NCBI GenBank assembly: GCA_018292915.2
Contig: JACVVK020000335.1
Span: forward strand, 439,501 to 503,500
DNA: 64,000 nucleotides
Source: Batillaria attramentaria
Taxonomy: Eukaryota; Mollusca; Gastropoda; Batillariidae
Direction: 5' to 3'
A model generated the notes under the pieces. The model was not told where the DNA came from and did no database searches. It saw nothing but the letters and a program-made list of their open reading frames with translations. Shown piece after piece: positions 47,740-62,467 of the stretch; the stretch's first letter is position 1, and each line of letters starts with the position of its first letter. Made by a program: the position numbers and the translations under genes.

Positions 47740-48972
47740 ATGGAACGAAGGCTGATTTATCTGTGGAGTTTCTGCATCCACATTGCCCCAGCAAGTACGT
47801 ACTTTGCAAATCAATACAGTTTTCCATTCAGCGCTTTTTAGAATTTTTTTTAAAAATATGTATTTATTTATAGTTGCTCTGATTGTTGTTGTTGTCGTTG
47901 TTGTTGTTGTTATATTGTGAGGAGTTGTTATTGTCGCTGCTGTTGTTTTCGACAAATGGAAGAAGAAAGCATAACGTATTCTGAATGTTCACAAATTCAG
48001 TTTTGATAGATCAGTAAAATGAAAAGACTGAAGCGATGGTTATTCAACAAAAAGTTCAAATGAGTTTTGGATAATATGTAAAAGATATTTTGGGGTGGTT
48101 TTGCAGCTCCCCCCCCCCCCTCCCTTTCCCTCGACAACAAAATACTGATCTTTTGGGTGGTCTTTTAAAATAGTAGTAATGCTAGTGCAAATTGGAAATC
48201 AGACTCTACCGTCAGTGTCCTCGCTTGGTTTTAATCTCACATTATTTTGAAGGACTAGTTCACTACCTAGTTTTATCTCCCAGGTTGCTTTCTGAGATGT
48301 GAAGTTTCATCGGTGCACAAAGGCGGGCCAGCAAGTGTGACTTGCCACTTCGACACCGACATCAGTATAATGAAACAGGAGGTCGCTGTTCACTTGATCA
48401 ACAACACCGGAAAACATACAGGTTGTGTTTGTCTTGTTTTATTAAGTAGCACAGAGAAACAGTATGATAACTAAACCGCCTGGTGCTGTAAAGCAGTCCG
48501 GAAGAAGTGAACTTGACACTAACGATCTTTCACAGTCTGAAAATTATTGAAAATTACGTTTTGCACCTCCCCACCAAACTATAAAGAATTGGACTTGTAT
48601 CGTATTTTGTTTAGCTGGGGAATAGATTTCATTGGTCTAGTTGGTTGTTTTTTTGTTTGTCTGTTTTTTTTTTCCTCTCACACCTGTTGCGGGAAAAAAA
48701 AAACCTCGCACACTATAGTCTACCAGTGTTGCAGGGCGTCACAGTTCATTTTTTTTTCAACCCCGTTTGGTGGAACTGGTCCTTGATGAATAACTGAATA
48801 TTCTCAGGTTCGTTTTTGCCTGGTTTATAGCTTGACCTCTCATGCATGTCAACGTTTTCCTCTAGGTGGGAATACTAATAACAGAACTGTCCCTTACAAA
48901 GATTCCATTTTCATTATACCAGGTAAAGACAACATCTTGTACCTTTATACTTATTTGCGTTCGTGCGCGCGC

Positions 48973-49060
<88 letters not shown>

Positions 49061-50407
49061 TAATTTGTTTATCAGTATTGGACTGCATGTGGCTGGGCCA
49101 TCATAGCTATTGCAATCCAAGCCCCGGCTACTCCTTCGGAGATAAAGCAGACATTACTACGGAACTTGTATTAAGAATTCCGTCCGCAGCTGCTAAGCAT
49201 GTCGGAACATACGAGTGTCAGATATCAACGCACGTTCCAGAAAGTAGCGAGTCATGCAACTTTACGCTACAAGGTTAGTATGTGTCCCAGATGGGGTAGG
49301 GGCTGGAGACAGATGGGGGATTGGGAGGGGGAGTGGTTACCTCATTTTAGTTTAATACAATAATAAAACAAGACCATTCGATTGATTTAACATGAAGATA
49401 TTCTGATTTGTATTCCATTCTCTAGGGGGAGGAGACAGTAGAAAAAAAATAAAAATAAATAGCATTCCTTGATAACCATTGGGAAACGAGTGCTAATAAC
49501 TGCTTGACTTAAGCATTGAAATCTTCAAAATTCTCTAATTGCACTTACTGGTATGCTAGTTAGCATAGTTTGCAACTTAGGTAAATAAACTGGTTTGTTT
49601 TAGGATTCACACCGTTTGTCTGACAATGCAACTTTCTCAATCATTCAGCCTGGTGTGACCTAGTTCTCTGGCCCATACATAAACTAGTGTCCAAAAGAAA
49701 CGATACCCAACTGTTGTCAGAATGTGATCCCCGAGGCCTAAAAACATAGGTTTACGTATCCCACGTCCCAAATACAGCGTCTGCGCTCGGGAATACCGGA
49801 AACATTTGCTAATGAAATATACCACTCTGAAATTTTTTTTTTTCTTCTAAATATCCTTGCCAACCCTTGGTATCGTTTCTTTTAGACACTAGTTTATATG
49901 GGATGTAAGTGCAGCTGAGAGTGCTACCTAGGTCTAGATACATATGTGTGTATATCAATGACAGATACCCAGTGATACACTATACACACACACATCCCAA
50001 ATGATGTTTAAGAAACTGCACGCACAGGCAAGAATGCTGAAGAAAACGGCAAGCTAGGTAAGTACAGAGCGCCGACATAAACACTGCCAATAACAAAAGC
50101 AGTGTTAGATTTGTTCACTTCATTAAAAGAAAACATTGCTAAGTCTGGCAAAATTCATTAGAAATAGTAAAATCGTCTAGTATGTCATGTAGATATGTTT
50201 GTAACTATGTTTCACCTCACACACGTGCACTATTGTTTTTGTTTGTTCTTTTGTAACATATGCGATGTGCAGTTTGGACTTTCGTGATTTCTTCCGTCCT
50301 ACATGTGTTCTTGTAATTCTGTACGTATGAGCATCATGTATGATGCATTACTTGACATTCCTCCATACTCCAAATGGGGAGAAAGGAATAAAATCTTTGA
50401 ATCTGTG

Positions 50408-50487
<80 letters not shown>

Positions 50488-52283
50488 GATGTAAGTGCAG
50501 CTGAGAGTGCTACCTAGGTCTAGATACATATGTGTGTATATCAATAACAGATACCCAGTGATACACTATACACACACACATCCCAAATGATGTTTCAGAA
50601 ATTGCAGGAACAGACGAGAATTCTGAAGAAAACGGCAAGCTAGGTAAGTACAGAGCGCCGACATAAACACTGCCAATAACAAAAGCAGTGTTAGATTTGT
50701 TCACTTCAATAAAAGTGTAGTGTTCAAAGGCCGTGAGTATTTAATCGACTTTGCATAATGTGACTTTAAAGTTATCACTGTTTTCCCTTCACAAGTGACC
50801 ATAACTCACTCTGATAGTCTCAGTCAAGAAATCAAAAATTGCGGAATAAATACAGCACTAGCAGAACAGGTGTGACCTGTGTCACAATTTTTAACTCTTT
50901 TTGTATTGTTATATGCAGATGATAATATCCTTCTATCAGATTCCAGAGAGGCTTGCAAAAGGCCCTTGACTCACTTTATGACTACTGTCAGCATTGGGAA
51001 CTAGAAGTCAGTCCATCCAAAACTAAAGTTATGACCTTATTCAGACGTATTCAGATATGGTGCGACTGCTCTCGAAAATGTTGACTCGTTTCGGTATCTG
51101 GGTGTTGAATTTTCAAGAAACGGGAAGTTTCATAAATGCAAGAAAATCAAGTATGATAAAGCCTTAAAAGCCATGTTTTCCCTATTACAAACTGTCCGTA
51201 GACAAGACCTGCCTATTGGTGTTCTACTTGATCTTTTCGATAAAATGGTGGTACCTGTCCTGCTGTACAGATCCGAGATATGGGGATATGAAAACTACAG
51301 CTGATATTTCTCAGATATACTTTCCGTTTGCAGTGAAACACAATGTCATCAGTCATTTATGGTGAAACTGGAAACTTCCCCTTAGAAATAGCAATCAAAG
51401 TTAGACTGATTAGATTTTAGGCAAACTTAGTCAGTTCAACGGCAGACAAATTCGAGTATTGTCTCAACTCCACAAGGAATCGATTTTAAGCTCTCAGTGG
51501 CTGAGTAGAATAAAAGACATTTTTATTGAAAGCGGCTATGACTGTGTCTGGGAAACACAAACCTTTACTAGTATAGACTCGCTCTGTCGCAACGTGAGAA
51601 CCACTTTCAGTACGATAACTTTATTAGAGACTAGAAACAAACTTGGAAAATAGTAGTAAATGTCTGTTCTACAGGAATTACAAATTACAGTTCGGGACCG
51701 AGAAGTATATTTCAGTCCTACCAGACATCTATGTCATTTCTCTGTGGAAATTCCGGTGCAGCAATCATAAATTAGCTATTGAACTTGGTAGGCGAAATGG
51801 CACACCCAAAGAGAACAGACACTGCGCTAGATGCGATATGTCAGTAATTGATGATGAACTGCATTTTATCATGGAATGCGCAAGATCTCAAGCTGAAAGG
51901 CAACATGTTATTCGATCCACATTTCGCAGACCAATTTCATCTTTTAATTTCTGTGGGTACATGTCACTAGAACTACCAAAGCAAACATTGCTAAGTCTGG
52001 CAAAATTCATTAGAAATAGTAAAATCATCTAGTATGTCATGTAGATATGTTTGTGACTATGTTGACATGTTTCACCTCACACACATGCACTATTATTTTT
52101 GTTTGTTCTTTTGTAACATATGCGATGTGCAGTTTGGACTTTTGTGATTTCTTCCGTCCTACATGTGTTTTTGTAATTCTGTACGTATGAGCATCATGTA
52201 TGATGCATTACTTGACATTCCTCCATACCCCAGATGGGGAGAAAGGAATAAAATCTTTGAATCTGTGAATCTTGTTCTCTGGC

Positions 52284-52360
<77 letters not shown>

Positions 52361-55300
52361 GAACAAAGGCGCCGCTAAAGCCGAAAACATACGCTCAATC
52401 AGGTCAATTTGAAAGTAGGGGAAGTAAGTAAAGCTGAGAGCGCTCCCTAGATCTAGGAGGTGTGTGCTTTGTATGCCAGTGGACAAGTCCGCCTTGCCCT
52501 ATATTGGCTACAATCCACAATGGAGGGGGGGGGGACCTACCATCCTACCGCTGAAACGTCTAACAGATCTAAGGGTATCTCACCATTCATAGGGCCCCCA
52601 TTCCCCTCCCACCGGGAGGAAAATGGTCGGTACAACCAAGGCCATATGAATTGGTGATTTTAGCCGCTCACGACCATGGTTTCGGGTCAATGGGACCCTC
52701 ATCAGGTGAGCATGCGGCGATACCCACGAGGGCTGCAGCGTCCAACCAGCACTAAAAGGCTGCCCCAGAATAATCTGGTGCGTCTCCAGTACTAGCAGAC
52801 GTCGCTACCCTAAAGCTCTGCAAGAGGTTTCAGCGGAAAAAGACTAAATAATTTAGAAGGAGCAACTGCCTAGGTGTAATGTCATGTAATTACATTTAAT
52901 ATAGAAAAGGAACAAAGGCGTCGCTAAAGCCGAAAACATACGCTCAATCAGGTCAATTTGAAAGTAGGGGAAGTAAGTAAAGCTGAGAGCGCTCCCTAGA
53001 TCTAGGAGGTGTGTGCTTTGTATGCCAGTGGACAAGTCCGCCTTGCCCTATATTGGCTACAAGCCACAATGGAGGGGGGGGGGGACCTACCATCCTACCG
53101 CTGAAACGTCTAACAGATCTAAGGGTATCTCACCATTCATAGGGCCCCCATTCCCCTCCCACCGGGAGGAAAATGGTCGGTACAACCAAGGCCATATGAA
53201 TTGGTGATTTTAGCCGCTCACGACCATGGTTTCGGGTCAATGGGACCCTCATCAGGTGAGCATGCGGCGATACCCACGAGGGCTGCAGCGTCCAACTAGC
53301 ACTAAAAGGCTGCCCCAGAATAATCTGGTGCGTCTCCAGTACTAGCAGACGTCGCTACCCTAAAGCTCTGCAAGAGGTTTCAGCGGAAAAAGACTAAATA
53401 ATTTAGAAGGAGCAACTGCCTAGGTGTAATGTCATGTAATTACATTTAATATAGAAAAGGAACAAAGGCGTCGCTAAAGCCGAAAACATACGCTCAATCA
53501 GGTCAATTTGAAAGTAGGGGAAGTAAGTAAAGCTGAGAGCGCTCCCTAGATCTAGGAGGTGTGTGCTTTGTATGCCAGTGGACAAGTCCGCCTTGCCCTA
53601 TATTGGCTACAAGCCACAATGGAGGGGGGGGGGGGGGGACCTACCATCCTACCGCTGAAACGTCTAACAGATCTAAGGGTATCTCACCATTCATAGGGCC
53701 CCCATTCCCCTCCCACCGGGAGGAAAATGGTCGGTACAACCAAGGCCATATGAATTGGTGATTTTAGCCGCTCACGACCATGGTTTCGGGTCAATGGGAC
53801 CCTCATCAGGTGAGCATGCGGCGATACCCACGAGGGCTGCAGCGTCCAACTAGCACTAAAAGGCTGCCCCAGAATAATCTGGTGCGTCTCCAGTACTAGC
53901 AGACGTCGCTACCCTAAAGCTCTGCAAGAGGTTTCAGCGGAAAAAGACTAAATAATTTAGAAGGAGCAACTGCCTAGGTGTAATGTCATGTAATTACATT
54001 TAATATAGAAAAGGAACAAAGGCGTCGCTAAAGCCGAAAACATACGCTCAATCAGGTCAATTTGAAAGTAGGGGAAGTAAGTAAAGCTGAGAGCGCTCCC
54101 TAGATCTAGGAGGTGTGTGCTTTGTATGCCAGTGGACAAGTCCGCCTTGCCCTATATTGGCTACAAGCCACAATGGAGGGGGGGGGGGGACCTACCATCC
54201 TACCGCTGAAACGTCTAACAGATCTAAGGGTATCTCACCATTCATAGGGCCCCCATTCCCCTCCCACCGGGAGGAAAATGGTCGGTACAACCAAGGCCAT
54301 ATGAATTGGTGATTTTAGCCGCTCACGACCATGGTTTCGGGTCAATGGGACCCTCATCAGGTGAGCATGCGGCGATACCCACGAGGGCTGCAGCGTCCAA
54401 CTAGCACTAAAAGGCTGCCCCAGAATAATCTGGTGCGTCTCCAGTACTAGCAGACGTCGCTACCCTAAAGCTCTGCAAGAGGTTTCAGCGGAAAAAGACT
54501 AAATAATTTAGAAGGAGCAACTGCCTAGGTGTAATGTCATGTAATTACATTTAATATAGAAAAGGAACAAAGGCGTCGCTAAAGCCGAAAACATACGCTC
54601 AATCAGGTCAATTTGAAAGAGCGCTCTCAGCTTTACTTACTTCCCCTACTTTCAAATTGACCTGATTGAGCGTATGTTTTCGGCTTTAGCGACGCCTTTG
54701 TTCCTTTTCTATATTAAATGTAATTACATGACATTACACCTAGGCAGTTGCTCCTTCTAAATTATTTAGTCTTTTTCCGCTGAAACCTCTTGCAGAGCTT
54801 TAGGGTAGCGACGTCTGCTAGTACTGGAGACGCACCAGATTATTCTGGGGCAGCCTTTTAGTGCTAGTTGGACGCTGCATCCCTCGTGGGTATCGCCGCA
54901 TGCTCACCTGATGAGGGTCCCATTGACCCGAAACCATGGTCGTGAGCGGCTAAAATCACCAATTCATATGGCCTTGGTTGTACCGACCATTTTCCTCCCG
55001 GTGGGAGGGGAATGGGGGCCCTATGAATGGTGAGATACCCTTAGATCTGTTAGACGTTTCAGCGGTAGGATGGTAGGTCCCCCCCCCCCCTCCATTGTGG
55101 CTTGTAGCCAATATAGGGCAAGGCGGACTTGTCCACTGGCATACAAAGCACACACCTCCTAGATCTAGGGAGCGCTCTCAGCTTTACTTACTTCCCCTAC
55201 TTTCAAATTGACCTGATTGAGCGTATGTTTTCGGCTTTAGCGACGCCTTTGTTCCTTTTCTATATTAAATGTAATTACATGACATTACACCTAGGCAGTT

Positions 55301-55750
55301 GCTCCTTCTAAATTATTTAGTCTTTTTCCGCTGAAACCTCTTGCAGAGCTTTAGGGTAGCGACGTCTGCTAGTACTGGAGACGCACCAGATTATTCTGGG
55401 GCAGCCTTTTAGTGCTAGTTGGACGCTGCAGCCCTCGTGGGTATCGCCGCATGCTCACCTGATGAGGGTCCCATTGACCCGAAACCATGGTCGTGAGCGG
55501 CTAAAATCACCAATTCATATGGCCTTGGTTGTACCGACCATTTTCCTCCCGGTGGGAGGGGAATGGGGGCCCTATGAATGGTGAGATACCCTTAGATCTG
55601 TTAGACGTTTCAGCGGTAGGATGGTAGGTCCCCCCCCCCCCCCCCCTCCATTGTGGCTTGTAGCCAATATAGGGCAAGGCGGACTTGTCCACTGGCATAC
55701 AAAGCACACACCTCCTAGATCTAGGGAGCGCTCTCAGCTTTACTTACTTC

Positions 55751-55817
<67 letters not shown>

Positions 55818-56760
55818 ACTCTACCACTATAACTCGTGCACCAAGCCAATGATAAATCTTGGCTTGGCGTCCATGCCTCTACAGAACCGGTAGGAATAGG
55901 GAAATTTGTGGCTACTCAAAACGTTGTCCTTTGTAAAACAAAAGAACAGTCTGGAGTGGTCCAGAATAACGTACAGTTTACGGCAAGCATACTCTGACAG
56001 TAAAACTGACTGTGAATAAATCGCAGCAAGTGCTTTTGTTCCACTTGAGAGGCTAGCCGACGATTTTTCCACGCCATGTTTGATTGCGTCATGGTAACGT
56101 GACACATCACGTGGTGTCTAAACTAGTGCCGGAGACATCCAAGAGAAGCAGACGACACAATCTACGTAATCAGGCCAGAGGCAATGTATCAGCTACGATA
56201 TGAGACTCAGACTACCAGGTCTAGCGTCGCCAGCCGAGAACTTCTTACGCGCGTGCACATTCTGTAGTCATGCTAGAAATCTAGATGTTTGTTTGAACCG
56301 ACACATAATAAAAGAACAAAAATCCTTCATATGTGGTCAGGCAGCGGGATTGTAGTCTAGTGCGGTATCACACAGTCAAATGTCGATAATGCTTAGTCGC
56401 GATCACAGGTGCCATCACTTTTGAAAAAAAAAATCAAACAAACAAACAAACATGAATGCTGTGTTTACGTGGATGCACTGACTGTGTGATCAGATTTTCA
56501 TTCCATGTATAGGGCAGACGCGAAAGCTGGCGTTGCAGCAAATCTAGCAATGTGTTCACCGTGTCACTGAATACGCTAGGCTCAGTGTCGGCATTAGAGA
56601 TGCTGCCACTGTGCAGGTGTCAAAGTGGTGCAACGATTGACAACATAAAAACTTTGTGATCTGTGAGCATTAAAATCACAGATTGTCCCTGACTGTGGCA
56701 TCTAGTGACACTTCAGTTTTCAGCTAGTTGTTGATAATTCAACCATATGCCCCGTGCTTT

Positions 56761-56804
<44 letters not shown>

Positions 56805-56830
56805 CATTTTATTTCCGTCTCTTTCGCTCT

Positions 56831-56915
<85 letters not shown>

Positions 56916-59900
56916 ATGGATCTATAATTTTTCTTACATTAAATAGATCTATGTATAATGAAAAGTATTTTGCAAGCAAAACTGAAAATTAAATAAAACG
57001 CTACAACACTTCGTTAACACAACAAACATAACACATAGTACACATAGTCAGTTTTCCCATCTTTATTGTGAAAGACTTGTTTCAATTCATACATTCACAT
57101 TTTTCTACAATTGCTATGCTTCCACAATTGACTCAGTTAATTTACTGTGTTCATGAAAACAGCCCTGGCAGGTATTAAAATCAAACAGAAATAGACAGCA
57201 GCAAAAGAACTGCAATTCCTACTGCCTGCACAACAAAAATGACTGCCAGATCACAATACATCATTAATCATGTAGCTAAACACACACACAGAGGTGGCAA
57301 CAGATAAATCAGAAATGCATTCTTTGTAATGCTGCTTGTATATATATGTCATTTTGTTATACTCTCTCCTACATGTTGTTGTATTTGAAAATATGGGAAT
57401 AAGCTTGTTTTCCATATTCATCCTACTGGGATGTTTTTCTTAAAGTGTATTCACAGAGACACAAGAACCATAGCACATCATATAACTCTTATTACCCAGT
57501 TATCCACTCTCACAAGTAATGACTTCCTTCAGTAATTTTTTATTTTATTTTTTTGTGTGTGTGTGTTAAATGTACACATTTCAGTCAGTGCTATTCTGGA
57601 CAGCCATCAGAATAACCAGCATTGCCCACTTCATGTACTAGCAAATCACAGCAAATTCTTATGTTTTTAAGAAGTTCATTGTAGACAATGTGCCTGATGA
57701 AAGAGGTATAAATTTTGAAATATGTTAGAATATCAAGAACACGGAAAGGCTTAATGAAATCCGCAAAGAGTAATAACTGCTCAGCATACATGTATTACAC
57801 ATTTCAGAAATGAACAGCCATACAAACATTTCTACATGTACATGTGTGCCATTTATAAGCTTATTTATAAATAAAACATGAACTGCAAGGCCATAAACAT
57901 GGCTAGTACATGGAGTAAATAATTATTAAGTTTCCCCAAAAAACCAAAGTGCTCAGAACTTAACCCTATAGCTTTCAACAAAAACTCTTAAGTATGTTGC
58001 CTTGCTTCCCTGGCTTTCTTTTCATTCAGTCATACAAAAATGGGTTACCGGTTTTAGCCTGACGCTGTGATACCAGTTTTGTTTGAATCTGCAGCAAATT
58101 TTGACATGATGTTAGTAATTGAATGAAAATCACTTTGTGTTAGTCATTTTGAGTAATGGTGAGTTTACGTAACAGCACAAAAACATAGTCTCCTAACTTT
58201 GGATTTGAAAGATGACAATGTAGGAGAATGATTAGTTGTACATATACCACCTGCACCACTACACTGCATTACAAAAATTGACATTTCTGCAAGCAGGGCT
58301 AGAATCCCTAATTTTTCTTGACATTGACACTGACATGATTCTGAGCAGCACAATTAACTGATATTTTTTTCCTCACGTGAAACTTCCACAGGAATGATCT
58401 GAGACCATGTTTCCACAAGCTTGAAGTTGAATATTTCTGTCCAGGTGTGCAAATAGGTGTGAAAATCTCTCATGCTGGCCTACTAATAGTGTATTATTAT
58501 ATATAGTCTATATGGGATTGCCTAAGGCCCCTCTCTCTGCCTCAAAACTTCAAATTTTATGGGCAGCCTCTTAATTGCATGTCTTGAGACTGGTTGTTTT
58601 TCTTGTCCTCCCCTGGGTGCTTCAATGGGTGAGTAGTCCAAAGGGCGTTCACGTGCTGTTCCAGATGTAATAGCAGCAGGCAGTGACAGGGTTCCAATAA
58701 CCCTGAACACAGAAAATATAAATTGATGACACTTTTCCAAAATAGGAGTGACACTTTTGCACAATAGAAAAGAAAAGAAGAACTAGTTTAGGCAAAGCCT
58801 TTTTCAGTCATGTGTGACCTTGACCTTTGCTACAGGTCACTAAAGAAGCCATTCTTACAACACAGATCTGGCAAAAAGTTTGATTTCTAACAATTTCAAC
58901 ATGACCCTGTGACCTTCATCCTGAAGCCAAGGTCATCCAAACTGTACACATTACAGCTGTTTATAGCAACTTCATTTGTGCTAAGTTTGAGTTGCCTGGT
59001 GTCTTTGTTGCTGAAAAACAGAGAAAACATCTTATAATTAACATTCTCATCATGATTCTGTGACACTGACCTCCATGGGAGGTCATTTCAAGTGATGTGT
59101 ACTAGCCATCACTCTGCTAAATTCGATGTTTCTACTATGTAATATACTTCCTGAAAACAAATCAGTGATAAAGTTTACCACAGACGGGCAGACAACAAAG
59201 ACTCACTTTCTTACACACGTGGGTAAAAAATTGACAGGGGTGGGATAGGGGTCAGTGCTTCTACATGTATAAAAGCCAACAACTGGTAGGGAGGGTGGTA
59301 CATGGTACACAAGAAGCCACACCAGTGACATGCAGTACTTTATGCAGACTGTTAACAGTGCTGCTGATCAATCAAAATTTACAACTCACGTAATTTTCTA
59401 CTTGTCTGTCTGATGTACGGCAGTTTTTAGATGACTATATAAACATAAATATGCCTTTCCTCATAGAAAAAAGTACAAGCTCACTAATAGAATGTTACAT
59501 AAGTTTAAGCAGAAAACACATACATGTACACAAAGCTACCAGTAACAGAAAACACAAAGAGCACCACTGCACAATACTCTCCCACACATGACAAGCATAC
59601 CTTCCATGAGACATCAGTCACCACACCTTCCATCATCTTGCTCAGCAGCAGCTATTTCTCACTTTGTAAATGTCAATGTCAGCTTTGGTTTCACGTTCTG
59701 GGTGTGAATGAGACAGTGAGAGCCTAAAGCTGGTAAAAGACAGGAAGTTTCAGTTACTTTGGATAAATTTGAATCACCACATGGTAAAAGCTAAACATGA
59801 ACAGAACATTGGTTCAGCGACTCCACAATACTATAGTAGCTACAGACTTTTTACAGGTCCCAGTTCTTGGAAACAAGCACACCATAATGAGAAAAAGTCC

Positions 59901-62395
59901 AAGAAATAAAAAAGATGTTCTTTTTCTAATGTATGATGCAAGTCAGGCAATCTGCTTGAAAAAAGGGAGGTACACAAGTGAAGAGATAGATCTCTATATA
60001 TGCACTTAGTTTATGAAACAGTGCCTATCATGAAAGCCACACAACCACTGCCAGTGAAAATGTTTCACATAAATGTTAACCTACGCATGCATTTTTCATC
60101 TTGTATACATGTCACATGTACGGTAATTTGTAAATAACTTAAAGTTAAACTCTTCTATGCAGAAACGTCAACTACCTATCAGAAACACTAGCCTCCCTGG
60201 CTGATAAACCATTAGATCAGTTCCAGTGCTCAGGCAAAACTAACACTTTTTATGGGAAGAGAATCAACATCATGTACACAAAGCTAACAGTAACACAAGT
60301 TTACACACCACACAGCAATACCCTTCCACACCTGACAGTGACACCATACCTTTGTTCAGTCCTCATGATCAGTGTCAGCTGATGAGTGTCAACACACTAT
60401 CCCATGGTCTTGGTCAGTCCTTCTTCGAGCTATCCTTGTTGCTTTGGTTTCACATTCTGGGGGTGATTGAGAGCCTAAAGTTGGTAAAACACGTGAATCT
60501 TTAGTTGATTTTGACAGATCTATTACTTCGGACTTTTGAACTAACCGCCAATTATAAATACTACATTGGTTCAGTCGATAATCCATGATCAAAATTCCTA
60601 CAGACCTTAGATGTATACAGATACCACTTCTTGGAAAAAAAAAACAACAACAACAACAACAAAAAACTGAGGGGTGACGCTTCTGAAGTTCATCTCTACT
60701 GCTGATTTCTTCGATCGTCGGATCTACTCACCGAAAACAATTATTCACATTTGGACTTCTGATGTGTGTAGACTTGAATCTACACGAGTATGTTTCCTGT
60801 TTTCAACTATGATACGCGTAACAGAAGTCGATTTGTGCCAAAACCAGTAGACTGCCACACAGTCAGTTTACCGAACAATCCGGCTCCGCTTCACAGAAAA
60901 GAAGTTAGTTATCTACTATTGCTTACGCTAAATAAAGCCAACAATGGCACAGTCACGTACCACGTCGCTGTAGAGGATGCAAACATTTCTTGCAGACGTC
61001 AACGATGCATGCATGTATAGTACTCTATTTTCCATCGAAAACAAACATGCAGCTCGGAACGGTTGCACACATGCCGCCATTTGTATTTTGAATCGGTTGT
61101 CCCATTCACGGTGTTGTGCCGTATATGGAGAGAAAGGGGTGTGGTCCTTGGTGATAGATTCGAAACGAATGTCAATGTTCGAAAACGATGTTTTGGCCTC
61201 TAGGCTTAAATAGCGCCACTCGCCAGCCTCGAAAACCAATTTGCCCCCAATATTATGGGGTCAAAGCACGTAACCGTCACAATTTCAATCACGTAGCCAA
61301 CGCGCATCACACTTCGCCCAAAATCCTGAGTTAGGAACTGTGGCTAGAGGTACGACCTCGACCGATTAGCCACGTGACTGGGGTTATTACAAGTCATGGT
61401 ATAAATTCCATATTTCACCACACGTGGTATAAACATTGTGCCCATGACAACCACACGTGAAATAAAGGCTCTACTTGAAGGCCATGTCACACGAGAGGGT
61501 AAAAACACTTGAAAACATTGTTTTCAGATGTTTCGCTGCGAAACAATGTGTTTTGTCGTGTGACATACTTCACAACAATGTTTTCAAAACATGTTTCGAT
61601 CGTGTTTTCAGTTCTAGAGCCTGCCCTAAAATCCGAAAACATGTTTTGCCTTTCAAAACATGTTTTATAAAACATGTTTTAGGGAAACTTGTTTTCAGTG
61701 TGACATCGCCTTAAGAGTGAACATGTATTACCCCTAGCAGTGTTCCAGCAGTGTGTTCTGGTAAAAGGATTTGCGTCACAATATGACGCAAAAAGGGATT
61801 AAAGAATAATTTACGTCACGACATGACGTAGTTCGACTTCGTACGGAAATGGGGACGAAGGAGCTTTGCCAGTCGCTTGACGTGGAATTGTTGATCTTTT
61901 GCTGCGTTTTATCAACAAGCGGTCGTGTTTGTGACAAGCGTAAGCCTAGTTCCAGTTCTCTACTAAGACGGAGGCTTCGAAACGGACCAGCTGACTTCTC
62001 AAAGCCTATGGACAAAGCGAGGTAAAGCACCTCAGTCAGTGATGTCGCGTGAAGCAATTGGATTGCCGATGTCAGCTTTCAAATCAAGGGTGGGTGGGTG
62101 TTTGGGGGTTTAACGTCCTTTTCCACCACATAGGGTGATATCAAAGACGGGGCAACGATGAAAAAGCCAGCACAAATATTTGGCCCCAGCCGGGATCGAA
62201 CTCACGACCCGACTTTCAAATCAAAGAAATGCAGGTAGGGACGTGGTATAAATAATTTTCCCAATTCGGTGTCCCCGATTACGTAAAATACACCACACTC
62301 GTTTGTTGATTTCGACCGTAAAACTGCTCGTTAAAACTCGCAGTCAACAAACTCGTGTGGTGTATTTTCCGTAATCGGGGGCACCTCATTGTGAA

Positions 62396-62467
<72 letters not shown>

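Larger units (their letters stand above)
52356..55753. repeat. Hammerhead-ribozyme repeat array: four ~550-bp units then two inverted units
   Basis: Units start AAAAGGAACAAAGGCG and repeat at spacings of 550, 554 and 551 bases; a partial fifth stops at 54620. From 54621 the sequence is inverted, with two more units to 55753. The inverted arms meet with a spacer of about 31 bases (54620-54649). Both outer ends abut (TA)n tracts. Sequence identity between units is very high; most differences are G-run length. Each unit carries one complete hammerhead ribozyme core and no protein-coding capacity. This fits retrozymes or the pseudo-LTRs of Penelope-like elements. Confidence 0.85.

Noticed and set aside
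50303..50494. A short plus-strand frame ending in Ser-Leu and Tyr-Ile repeats
   Set aside because: It is the LINE 3' UTR plus (CT)n and (TA)n repeats; repeated at 52163.
52460..55707. Repeated 60-66 codon frames in the ribozyme array
   Set aside because: They contain a length-variable G-run (Gly stretch), shift between units, exist on both strands and lack any recognisable motif.
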